A stretch of 64,000 bases of DNA from Sphagnum magellanicum (taxonomy: Eukaryota; Streptophyta; Sphagnopsida; Sphagnales; Sphagnaceae). Positions within the stretch are counted from its first letter, which is position 1, and every line of letters begins with the position of its first letter. This document shows positions 12,634 to 24,339 of this stretch, piece by piece. The stretch is from contig CM038920.1 of the NCBI GenBank assembly GCA_021904315.1, positions 16,740,001 through 16,804,000 on the forward strand, in the 5' to 3' direction. The notes beneath the pieces were generated by a model that saw only the letters and a program-made list of their open reading frames with translations, was not told the origin of the DNA and searched no databases. The position numbers and the translations under genes are program-made.

Positions 12634-13087
12634 GCTTGAGAAAAAGAAGATACTAAGAGAAAGCGTTTGAAATAAAAGTGCAAAAGTGAGAAGGCAGAAA
12701 CGAGAGCCAAAAGTGAAAGGGCAAAACAAGAGCTTGAAGGTAAGTTCCCTTCCTTTTTTTGCATATTTTTTTTTCTCTATGGTTTTTTTTTTCCTTGTAC
12801 TTGATAAAAAGAAGATGTCAGGATAAAACACTTGAAATGAAAGTGTAAAACAAGAAAGCAAAAGCGAGAGTCAAAAGTGAGAGGGCAAAGTAGGAGCTTG
12901 AAGGTAAGCTCCTTCCCTTCTTTACATGTTTTTTCTTCTCTATGGTTTTTTTTTTCTTTGTGTTTTTTTTTTTTTCTTACTACTTGAAAGGAAGAAGATG
13001 CCAGGAGAAAGCACATGAAACGGAAGTGCAAAAACGCGAAGGCAGAAGCAAAAACCAAAAGTGAGAAGGTAGAACGAGATTTTGAAG
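12634..13087 (+). repeat. Three tandem exon-plus-intron-like units (about 164-184 bp period)
   Basis: Units begin near 12634, 12800 and 12981. Each has a ~105-bp purine-rich body that ends GAAG/GTAAGT or GAAG/GTAAGC (12739, 12903, 13087), preceded by a long T tract like a polypyrimidine stretch. In one common frame the bodies code Lys/Glu/Arg-rich coiled-coil-like peptide. Unit 3 is open (for example EEDARRKHMKRK), while units 1 and 2 have a stop at the same codon (TAA 12673, TGA 12838). It looks like a tandemly duplicated exon with its intron, now decayed. The parent gene is not recognised, and a simple low-complexity satellite is the alternative. Confidence 0.6.
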
Positions 13088-13790
13088 GTAAGCTCCCTCC
13101 CTTCTTTTGGTTTTTTTTTAGTTGTTTTCTTGTGTGTTTTATCTTCTTTGTGTTTGAAAAAAAGAAAAAAAAGATAACACCGTGACCTTCTTTTCTTTGT
13201 GTAAGAAGAAGATGATGGCACAACAACGTGCCATTGTCTTTTTCTTTGGTGGTGTTAATGTTTAATTTGGTGGTTTTTGAGTGTTTATAGGGTTTAGGGC
13301 ACAACAAAGGAAGAGTTTGTTGCAAATGCAGTTTAGGTTGAAATACAATGTTGCCATTTGTACATTGTTTGTCATGCATCAAAGGCTGCAAATGTAACAA
13401 CTTCTTATCGAACTAAACATAAGAATGTAGATAATGATATGGTTTAGGGTTTTCATTTTATATAATCAATTAGGTTTTTTCAGCCTTTTCATTTTTTGGA
13501 CTATCCAATTTTTGAACTTTGGTCTTTTGATATATTATAAAGAATCTTTTTTTTCATTGTGTTATTTAGTAGTTTTTTGATCCACCCATATTTGTACATC
13601 TTTTATCAATATAATATTTTCCTCTAGTCACACTTGTTTGATGGGTATATGGTTAATTATATGTGTCTTCTTTTTCATAATTTTCTTAGTACTTTAGATG
13701 TAAGAATCAAAATTTAAATTGGCCCATATGAATATATAACTTTAATTTGTCTAGGGTTTACAAAGATCAAAATGAACATTGTGCAATACC
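13088..13790. other. T-rich intergenic stretch
   Basis: Holds an A/T-rich partial fourth copy of the preceding unit around 13150-13215 and otherwise unremarkable AT-rich DNA. Long minus-strand open frames here are antisense to A-rich repeats and low in complexity. Confidence 0.5.
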
Positions 13791-15060
13791 TACATCCTTT
13801 CTATTATAATTTCCATAAGGTCATTTCAAATATGCAATACTCACATATAGGTCTTGTAAATAGTTGCTGGTTTTTTTACATCCATTACAATACCCACATA
13901 TAGTTTTTGTAAATAGTTGTTGGTTTTTTTTACATTCATTGTAATACTCACACATAGGTCTAGTAATTGATTTTTTTAACATCCATTATAGTACCCACAT
14001 ATAGGTCTATAAATAGTTGTTAATTTTTAACATCTTTTGCCATACTTGCATATAAGTTTCCATTGTAATATTTATGGGACTCATATGACAAAATAATTTA
14101 ATCTAAGTATCAACAAATAATGTCATAATTAAGGAAATATTAAGGAAATATTTTAGATAATATAAATGATTGATTATCATATTTTAAAAATCATTCACAA
14201 AATATTAATTAATTGATTATTTGGTTGAACCTTAATTATTCAAATAATTAAAATTTAGATCTCAAAATCAAATCAATAATTTGATATTTAATTTATTATC
14301 TTAATTATATTTTTTATGTTGATAAGTTACTCAAATCATGATTTTAAAATAATTATTCATGATAATTAATTGTTATAAAATTGATTTAAGTATATAAAGA
14401 GACATATTTTGGGTACCCAAACCATTTATTTTGAAGTGACCTTACATGTGGGTATTGCATTTAAGGTTGATTATTCACCTAAGGTTATTTAAATCACCTA
14501 TGGATTATTTCAAAATGAACTTGCATGTAGGTATTACATATAAACTTTGGTTTTCATTGAAAGGTCACTCAAATTACATTCTAGTTATTTCGAAATGACC
14601 CTACATGTGGGAATTGCATTTAGGGTTGGGTTTACACCTTAGGTTACCTAAATCACCTAATGGTTATATCGAAATGAATTTGAATACGAGTATTACATTT
14701 AGAGAAATGTAAAAAAAATGTATATCTCTTACCATTGGTAATATTTCCAAGTTAAGTTCTTTCAATTTCCTTTAGAATATATAAAATGACATTACATTAT
14801 TTTACATATGTTTAAGCCCTAAAAATTCTGCCCAAAATGCACCTTATATTTATTTTAATTGTTATAGCCCTAAACACAATATGCATATGCAAAGTCACTT
14901 TGAAATAACCCAACCTTAAATGCAATACTTACATTTTGGGTCACTCTGAAAAGACGCATGTAGGGTTTAAGCTTTCTTTATATGAAGATCTTACCTTAAA
15001 TGCAATACCTGCATTTAGGGTCACTCCGAAAGTACGCATGTGGGGTTTAGGGTTCTTTCG
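13790..15060. repeat. Field of ~79-bp direct repeats with inverted copies
   Basis: A core resembling TTTCGAAATGACCYTACATG then TGGGTATTGCATTTAGGGTT recurs near 14430, 14506, 14586 and 14665 on the plus strand (period about 79). It appears inverted near 13815, 14910 and 15000. Between 13840 and 14060 a shorter ~60-bp unit (ATACCCACATATAGGTCTTG then TAAATAGTTG and a T run) repeats about four times. Copies are diverged, so the field is old. The TTTAGGG strings inside are single motifs, not a telomere array. Confidence 0.7.
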
Positions 15061-15430
15061 GGGTTAAGTTATACCTAAGCATTCACAAATAGTCACTAAG
15101 GAATCTGAACTTAAAGATGTTCAAAAGGTTCAAAGCTTTGGAGGTGATTGACCTTTCACAGGTTGATGCACTCATGAGATCCAAAGCATTAATATAAACT
15201 TTTAAAAAAAAACTCTAAGGTTATGACTAAAAATCTTACAGAAATGATGTTTACACCCTTCCACATTCAATCCAACTTTCATATTACATTCTCATGAAAA
15301 CCTTATTTACCAATTATCAAATTAGAAGTTGAACTGGGTAAGACATCCAAAGGCAAAAGACTGAAGAAAAAATGTTAACCCTAGCCAAAAAAAAAGAATT
15401 GTTTGTTGATCAATGTTGCAAAGAAAAAAT
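15060..15430. other. Spacer between two repeat fields
   Basis: No open frame or repeat recognised. Confidence 0.5.
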
Positions 15431-16180
15431 GAGAGAGATATAGATTCTAACAAGTATGACAGAATGTGAAAGAGAAGGATTAGATGATGTGAATCAGCTA
15501 ATCAAAAGTTTAGAGAAAGAGAGTGAAGGAGAGTCGAGATTCTAACAAGTTTGAAAAAGTGAGATAGAGAGTTGGGATTTTAATAAGTTTCAAAGAGTGA
15601 GAAAAACAGTCGAGATTCTAACGGGTTTTAGAGAGTGAAAGAGAGAAGCTTGAGGTGGTGTGAATGGGAAGGATACATTGACAAAGTTTGCTGAATGCAA
15701 ATCTAAAAGGAGAGTGAAAAAAAAAGGTTAAGTTATAACATACTAGAGAGATAGAAAGGATGAAATTTTGACATAATTGAGAGAATGAGAGAGAAGGATT
15801 TTTATAAATTGGAAAGAGAGAGAAAAAAAAAGATAATGAAAGAAAGATATTTTGATAGATTAAAAAAACAGAAGGATGAAATTTTAATAGAATTAAAAAA
15901 GTGAAAGAGTGAGAAATAAAAAGCTGAGGTGGTGTGAAAGGGAAGGATACGTTGACAAAGTTTGCTAAATGCAAGTCCAAGGAGTGTGTGAAAGAGAGAG
16001 GTTAAGTTTTAATAGACTAGAAAAAAATTAAAGGGATTTTGGCGAACAAGAGAGAAAGAGAAATTCTGATAGACTAGAGAAAGAGATAGAGAGAGGATGA
16101 AATTCTAACAATATTGAAAAGGTGAGAGTGAAAGGGATTTTGACAAACTAAAGAGAGAAAGAAAGAGAGATTTTTGTTGG
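15430..16180. repeat. GA-rich minisatellite with a ~275-bp higher-order duplication
   Basis: Degenerate ~35-45-bp units of the form GAGATTCTAACAAGTTTGAA plus GTGAGAGAGA run through the block on the plus strand. An 85-bp segment starting AGCTTGAGGTGGTGTGAAT at 15647 recurs starting near 15922 with only a few changes, so a ~275-bp block was duplicated. The plus strand is almost all purine, which could favour triplex or other unusual structure; that last point is inference. Confidence 0.75.
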
Positions 16181-19100
16181 TTAAATAATCTCAAATTTGT
16201 TGCAACTGGTGTAGTTTTAACGCTGAGTGAACAACTACTTTGCAATTGGCATATGACATTGATGTGTACAATCATGCCACGTGTACGATTAGGTAAAGGT
16301 CCATAACATCAAGAACTTGCAACTTGTTTGCAACTAAAAGTCAACTAAATTGGTTAGTTTTACAACTAAGTTACAATTAAATGTGCCACTATGGTTTCAC
16401 TACATAACTACTACTTGTCCATTATTTTGGAACTAGAGTGTTCAACTCATGTAAAATTAGTTGTCAATTATGTGGCAACTCATACTATTACAAATTGTGC
16501 AATTCATTGAAAGTGTAAATGCAGGCCTTCAGTTGGATTGGAATGGTGTATTAAAGTGTTTATGAGTATGTACATATAGATATCATTGCTTATACATTTC
16601 AAACTTTTTAAAACTAGATTATTAAATGTTTCATTGATATGAGCCCTTTATTGAATTAATTAATTAAAATAATGCATTTTCCTAATTATCTAAAGAACTA
16701 AAATTTAAATAACGTAGTAAATATTATAGTCCTATTTTTTGTGATTGATGTTCAACTATTGTGCTAATAATATTTCATTACATTGGAATTCACAATATTA
16801 TGTTGGTATACATACATATCAAACCATAGAATTTCATGAAAGGTGCACATTTCCATCTAAAATATCATTGAGAAAGAAGAGGCAAAGGCAAATGAATCAA
16901 ATGGAACTTTTAAAACCCTAATACCACCCTCAAGTGTGCCAAATATTGCCAAAGGAAACCAAGTTACACATCTGTGGGGTTGGACAATTAACCCCACCAA
17001 ACCCAATTAGGATGCAACATGCTCAAAAACATGAGGAATAATTGAAACATGACCAATGATGTGAATGCCATCAGTTATCCAAGGGAATAGACATGAGGGG
17101 AAAATGACTATTGAGTTACACAATGCTCATAAATGAACTAGGGGAAAAATGGGCCTTTTTAATCAATCCTCCTATCATGTGGCCATGGAAGAATGAATAA
17201 TTGTGAAGTCTCCTAGTGGAGAATGATGATTGAAAAATAAGGGGAGTTGTGCAACATAAAAGGTTTGAAGAAAGGAAAGAGTTGGGCCAATTAGCAACCC
17301 ATAGCTCAAAGCTCCTAAAAGATGACCCTGTGGGAGATTGTATTGAAAACATTTGCAACATCTATTTGCAACACCGCTCATTTAAAATGGACATTTGAGG
17401 TTGTTCAGATACCATGCACCACAACACACAATCCCCCCTAACCATAATGTCAAACTAATGAGAAAATAAATGAATTAAAAACGTGTCACAAAATTGAAGG
17501 CATAAAGTTTTACTCAACAATCAATATAAGACTTAACCCACTATGATGGGCCAAATGTTTTTGGAAGGCTTGGTCAAGGCTATGAAATAAACAACTCCCA
17601 ACATGCGAACTATGCTCCCATGGATATACCATGCTATTACATAAGAGCACACCAAGAATAACTCAAAGAAATTGTTGATCAAATCTTTAAGGTCAAATGA
17701 ATCTCAAAAGGTGTTCAAATACCATGCTAGATGGTCCAATTGCTAAAAGATGGGAATATGGATGAATGTAGACTTGAAAAAGTCAAGGAAGAGGTTCAAG
17801 TTTATGTTTAGTAAAAACTCCATCAAAAAAATTAGGCTTGTTGATGACAAATCTAATGGGTGGAGGGCTTGCAACTATTGAACAACCTTAGTTGAAGTGG
17901 GGGTTGAGGCAAGGGATGTAAGGGTTTTAACAACTCAAACATACTCTTTGGCATGCCCTGAGGTTAAACAAGATGACAACGTTGTGGTGGGGTGGAACCC
18001 AAAGGGGATGTACTTTTTGACAGGGGCTTAGTTTGAGGTAAAGAAGCAACAAAGGCTTTATACATGGAATAAATGCTTCACTTGTATAAAGCCTGAAATA
18101 AATGCCACAAATGCACCTTGGTCTTTTATGTTCAGCCACTCCCTTTTGAAAAGTGAGGAGAAGGCATCACTATGGGAAAAAAAGGACTAGTGCCAAACAA
18201 TGACATTTGAAAGGCCTCGAGCCAATCAATCCAAGGGAAAGCAGAAAACAAAAGAAATCAATCATTGTCACATGTGAGTATTGCAAAACCTTGACATCCT
18301 TCACTTAAGTAAAGCTTTTAATTTGTTGATCCTCAATTTTTGTGGAAGTTCAAAGCAAGTTCTTCCATCCCACTTCTCCCAAGTGGGAAGAAAAAAAGTG
18401 TAGGTGGAAGATCAAAGCACTTGTGCACACGGAAAAAGGCTTAACTTCACAGTACCTAGTGTTTGCTCTCTTGGGACTATGCTATCTTTCATGCTAGGGG
18501 TGGGATATGGCCAGAGCCAAGTCAAAGCAAGTAAACTTACAAAGTGCAAGAAGACACGAAAGCCATTCAATTATTGATTTCTGGGACTAATGAAATCATC
18601 AGCCATCTACAAATCCATTATTTACCCTCTTTTCATTTCTTTTCTTTTTTTCACAATGGACCCATCCAAGGTTTTTTCAGTTGAGTCTGTGGTTTCAAAA
18701 GTTGGGGGAACTTTTCCAAAATTTTGGTTTTTAATCTTTTTTGTTGAGTTTACACTAAAAAATATAGTTATATCAATTTTTTTTTGCAACTTTTATGTCA
18801 CAACATTGAAAAAATTCGCTTAAAAAGAAACATTGGGACCCATGCAATTGCAAAAATAAAAACATCTTCATTTTCAACAACTATTATGAAAACACTTTAC
18901 TTCTCATCTCTCTCTCCTCAAACAATGAAACAATGCAAAGCAAACAAGTTAGTTGATAACCATTCTTGGACTGTGAAGCATTGGCAGAAAAAATTCTTGT
19001 ATATTTGGACAGCAGCACCTTGTCCAGCAGAATTTCTCTTTGTGAAAAATGGCACAACATTTTGAAAAGCAAAATGTCCATTCTCGATTTTTTTTCTTCA

Positions 19101-22100
19101 TGTTATACCCTGCATCTAGGTATCACAGGGAAAAAAATTTAAATAACCCTGCCAGTGCCTTATGTTGTTGGGTAATGGAATTGGAATGAGGTGTTGCCAA
19201 AATGAGTGTCCCATGTCTTTGCCTTGGGCAGATCCTTATTTCAAGACTGCCCTGCTCCTTGGCCGCTATCCTACACTGAACTACATTGCTAGTGTACATC
19301 AAAAGGGGAGAGAGACTGAAGCAAACCCAGAAAATCCTTAAACCCTAATGGCAACGAGTTTTGGTGTCTTATTCAGGTACCTTGAGGCGTTTTCCCAGAT
19401 TAGACCAGTTGATCATCAGCTGTGGCAAAGTAAAATGACAACCACATCGGGAAGTTACATCCCATCTGTTGTGGATGAAGGTCCTCATCTGATCTGGTCC
19501 CCCAAGAATTCACCTCATGAATTTTGGTTTGATCCTAGGAGATTGGAATAGTAGACCAAAATTCACCTCATATTTGCCTTATCATGGATCCATCTAGTTT
19601 CATGTTGATTTCCTACTTTCAACTCAACAAATTGGATACAAACTCTGTATGTTGAGCCCTGACTAGTCTATCTTCCTTTGAAAATAAATCATCAATACCT
19701 AACAAAGTATTCTTCTAAAATTGGAGCTACAAGAATGCAAATGTCACCTGAGCGTGGAGCAAGAAGTTGATGTTTATACATTTCTAGAATCATCTGGGTC
19801 AATGAGAAAGATTGATTTGAAATAGAATCTTGCCTGGTATTGTGCGATGTTGCCCACCCATAGATGCCATTTCAAAGTGAAATCCAAACTTGTACATGAG
19901 TGCAAAAATTGTGTGCACTATTTTGATAGCCAAATCTCCAATATTGACTTCATTTGGATGCGGCCCAACAATAGCAAGCATGGCAAAACCCATAATTTGT
20001 AGGATAACCAATTCTCAGCCTCTCCTCCCATGGATCAGGTTCATCAAACCACTCCTGTTGCCATCTTTTGACTTCTTCAAGAGGTTGCCATCCCCTTGAG
20101 TCTCCACTTGAACTCATGATAACCATCCAATCCCATGTACATGACTTATGACCTGAACTTTGTAATCCCACAAACTTCTTAACCTAACTATGATGATACC
20201 AAGAATTCAAGGTACTCAGAACCACTTCCCTTGCACAACACACTTCACAAAGCGTGGGTTTCACACATATAACAACTTTCACATGCTTGTCAACTCAAGA
20301 ATCAACAAGTGAATGCAACAACCTTTCATACATTGGAGTTCTGAAAGTTGAAGGTGAAACTCTATTCAATACAACATAGTCACACAAATACTTGGCTTGA
20401 ATCTTTCAATGCTGGCAACATCACACATCTAAACTCTTGCAATGGCACTTAGCCTCTGCACTTCAGGCTTCTATGCACCTCACAGTATTTGTATGAACTT
20501 GTCACACTAGCAATTTTGAGAATAGGTATGCAATTGAATCAGATCCTTGATTTTTGTCAAGTTTTGTCCATCTCTCCCCTCACTCTCAACATAGCTCTCC
20601 TGACTTATGATTTACAGCTCAGTGAACAAACATTGCATTATCATGGTAACTCAGACTGCAACTACTTGTAACACATACATTGCATTCATATTGTGCAACA
20701 TCACAAGATCATTGGTCTACAGACCTTCATGTCTCCTTTGCACTGCATAAACAACTGCTCAGAGGAAATGTTTGGCAACTACAAGTCTACAATACATGCT
20801 GAAAGACACATTGCATATTAAAAATTTCTAATGACAATATGAAACACCACACTCCCTGAGTCCAAGTGCCCTTCCAAGCTGTTGGGCCTTGCCATTTTAT
20901 TTGCACACTGCAACACTCACAACCATAAACAGTTCAGGTGCTTGCAGATAATTCCATCAACATGGTCTCATTCTCCTGCACTTCTGTATTTAGGCTGAAT
21001 GCTAAAAACAGCACCTTATTCACCTGCATCAAATAAATCACCAATACAAAAACAAATGCAACCTCACACACTCTGTCGTCCATTTACTGGCAGTTGGTCT
21101 CATTACGTTCCCTTTTGAGAAAAATGACAACCCCATCACATCACTTTTGCTGAATTGTGATGCATCCCTTTGGTAAACCCTAATCCACAATCCCCTCTTA
21201 GTTTCTTTCCACAGCACTTTAGGTCATGCTTTTACACCAAGCAAGTGTGTTGTGTGTGACTGAAATTCCTCTCTTGCTCAGTCTTCAATGGCTGATTTTG
21301 CCATTTCCTAACTAGTAATAGTTTAAAGCCTACCTATGCTACTTTAGGACATACTTATGCTAGTTTATGACCTACCCATGGTCCCCAGGAATCGTGCCCC
21401 TATGGACACATTCTGTCTCTGATTCAGACACATGGCTCAGCCTACTTTACTTTAGTGACTCACTAGGAGGCAGAATGCGCTCATGGAGACATGTTCTCTA
21501 GTACATACAATACTTCTGAAGGTTGCATTTTCAGGAGACAACACACAACTTTCTCCTTACCATTTGCATCTCCTTCAGAAACAGATAGAGTTCTTTTCCA
21601 ATGTGCAAACCAGAGGAAAACAATTAAGCACTCTTTGACTCATATTTCACTGTCAATCTGTGGAACTTCATCACACCCAATGTCAACAAAACAAACATGT
21701 GCACATGGTAATAAAACAAAGAGATGCTGACCACAAGCTTAAAGTAGCAAAATGCAAGCAGGCTGCTTCTCTTCATTGGTGTTGGAGTCCCTGCCCTTTG
21801 TTGGTCTCATCATCTTTTTGGAGTTCTTTCAATATCTGCACCACCCAGCTACCACCAAACTCTACTATCCATGTTTTCTACAATTGTTCAATGAAGTACA
21901 ACATATTGAATGAACCATTGTGAAAATCACCTTGCATGTCACTCACAAAGTATATCAGACCACTGGATAGCAGTGACTAACTGCCATGCCACCCCGCTGC
22001 TTTCATCAGCTCCTGACACTGGGTCTAGATAGTAATCTAACAAATCTGCCAAAAATTTCATACAGGTTGTACCAAAATCTGCATCCTTAGTTCTGAAGTG

Positions 22101-22567
22101 CCTTCTTCAAAGTTCATAGTTGTCCACCTTCTACAAGCTTGCATGATTGATAAAGTCCCTGTATTAGACTCAAGCACAGGAAAAAACAGGTTTCTTAGCA
22201 CCACCGAACCCTCATGCCTAGACCATCACTCTAATTTGTGGCTATGATAAATCAGAGCTATTATTGATCCACAAATCTACATAGCACCAACAGTGAAATA
22301 AGTGCCAGCTAAACAGAACAGAGGAGACCCAAAACTAGAATTCTGTTTCATGCTCAATCAAAGTGTAAAAAAAGCTTGAACAAAAGCACATTTGAAGTTC
22401 CCTGGCTTCCTAAATGCAAAATACTCTAGCTCGATCATTCTGTGGTACACATGACAACATGATCCTCACAACCCAATCTAGATTTTGGCCCTGCACAGCT
22501 GTTCCAATGTGAAACAGACATGAGATGACAACTGATGGATATAAACAAAAAATCCAATGTCATGATT
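16181..22567. other. Long intergenic region, no gene recognised
   Basis: I see no exon chain with a recognisable domain. A 67-codon frame at 19348-19551 starts directly behind an AAACCCTAA telo-box but has no known domain. Minus-strand frames at 19799-20171 and plus frames at 21491-21923 overlap one another in different frames and look like chance. Base composition becomes less AT-rich after about 19.1 kb, towards the HBS1-like gene. Confidence 0.5.
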
Positions 22568-24339
22568 CTATTTCATTGAAATGATGTGCACAATAATACC
22601 TACAGCAATTGTCTTTCCACCATCCCTCAGTGCTACTCGCCCTAATCCCCTAAAGTCAGCATACTCTTCAATGCACACAAGTTCATCAGTCACCACCTGC
22701 AAACAAAGCCCCCACCATGCCTTTTGTCAGACCTGACATGGAACCGATTGTTCAATTTTCTCCACTGTATAACATTGCCCATTCTCCATGAACTTATAAC
22801 TTATAAGAGAACAATGCAATAGAACATGGAGAGGGAAGGATCAACCTCAATAACAGCACTCTGATTAGCAGTGAGATGGCGAGGTCGTTGCCGGATTATT
22901 CCACCTGTCTTAGGGTCAAGCAGTGAAATAAGCTGAGATATTCTTGCTGGTCTTCGCAAATGATGCGCATGAAACACAACCTGCTCATAATTTCAACCAT
23001 ACAATGTCAGCTTCATGATTGATGGACACACTACAGTCCACATGTCTGAAAGGGAAAAACCATGAGGGATGTATCTATCTATCTCCTGTATCTATACATT
23101 CTAGTCCAGTGCCAAGATACAGGAGAGGAGATCCATAAACAACAAACCTGTGAGCCAGGAAGAATGGGAATCGTGATTCCTAACGTGAGCACTCGAACTT
23201 CAAACCTAGAAGCAACAGGAATGGGGAAGTCTGGATGACATAGAACCCCGCCAGGAGACAGCATTCCAGCCTCTACACCTGTGAGTCCAATGTCTACTCC
23301 ATCTCCAGCCATTGCAACTGTTAATGGTTTTCCTTCCTGCTCAATTGCCTTTATGGTTGCAATTTCTCCTGATGGCATCACTCGAACCTATCAAAAAATC
23401 CAAATGAATTTTTTTTCACACACCCATATGGAAGCACTGACAAACCACAATTATGCCTGGCTTGAGAGCCAAGTATCAATGAAGTTGAACCAGAAGTGCC
23501 TTCATGAATCAACTTTATGAAAAAGTCTGCAAGGGTTTAGGGTTTAGGATACCCAACCTTGGAGCCAATCCGAATGGCGCCACTCTCAAGCTTGCCAGCC
23601 AAGGCAGCTGGGCCAAGTGAGCGTGTCCTCATCACCTCTGCAATCACAAGCCGCAAAGGCCTTGCTGTCAGCCTCACAGGTGGCTCCAACATGTCCACTG
23701 ACTCCATTAGGCTTGCTCCTGCATACCTGCCAATTGTGGTGCAATGGTTTTGGTAACCTGCATTTCTTTCTACAGCTGCACAACAATGTCTCATGTAACC
23801 TGCAAACTTGCATCAATGGAAAGAATGGACACAGATTCTAACCATGTTCTGAAAGCCTCCTCTGTGGGTGCAGAGGTCAGATTTTGGCCATCTATAGCAC
23901 TAACAGGAACCCACTGCACAGCAGCATCTTTGAAACCACAATGCTTCAAGAAGGGCTGCAATGTGCTCTTAATAAAATCAAAGCGCTCCTTGGAATACCC
24001 AACTATGTCCAATTTGTTTACTGCAACCACCAGCTGCTCCACACCAAGGCTGCGCACCAATTGTGCATGCTCCCTTGTTTGGCCGCCTCCTTGGCCTTCC
24101 CCCTCCAAGCCTGCTTCAAATGCTCCTGTTGATGCATCTACAACCAGAATAGCTGCGTCTGCTTGAGATGCTCCAGAAATCATGTTGGGCACAAAGTCCT
24201 TGTGGCCTGGGGCATCCAATAGCACAACCCGCAGTTTTGGAGTTTCAAAATGGGCAACTGCAATGGTCATTGTCACACCTCGTGCCCTTTCTTCACTTCC
24301 CTCATCTAGGACCCAAGCATATGCAAATGATCCTTTTCC
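22568..24339 (-). CDS. HBS1: HBS1-like G domain and C-terminal beta-barrels
   Basis: Exon 23843-24339 holds the switch regions: [16 protein letters not shown] with the catalytic histidine, NKLD, and SAIDG. Exons 23558-23726 and 23148-23387 form barrel 2. Exons 22846-22980 and 22568-22696 form barrel 3, ending [19 protein letters not shown] then TAG at 22568. All residues expected for GTP binding and hydrolysis are present, so the protein should be active. Confidence 0.93.

Noticed and set aside
12777..13400. 207-codon minus-strand open frame
   Set aside because: It is antisense to the A-rich tandem units, very rich in Lys, Phe, Leu and Ser, and shows no domain; overlapping frames look equally open.
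15618..15980. 120-codon minus-strand frame rich in Phe, Ser and Leu
   Set aside because: It is the pyrimidine strand of the GA-rich minisatellite; openness is a result of composition.
23533..23548. GGGTTTAGGGTTTAGG, a possible interstitial telomere array (also 25719-25733)
   Set aside because: Only about two units in HBS1-like introns, too short for a telomere relic; telo-box-like motifs are common in plant genes.
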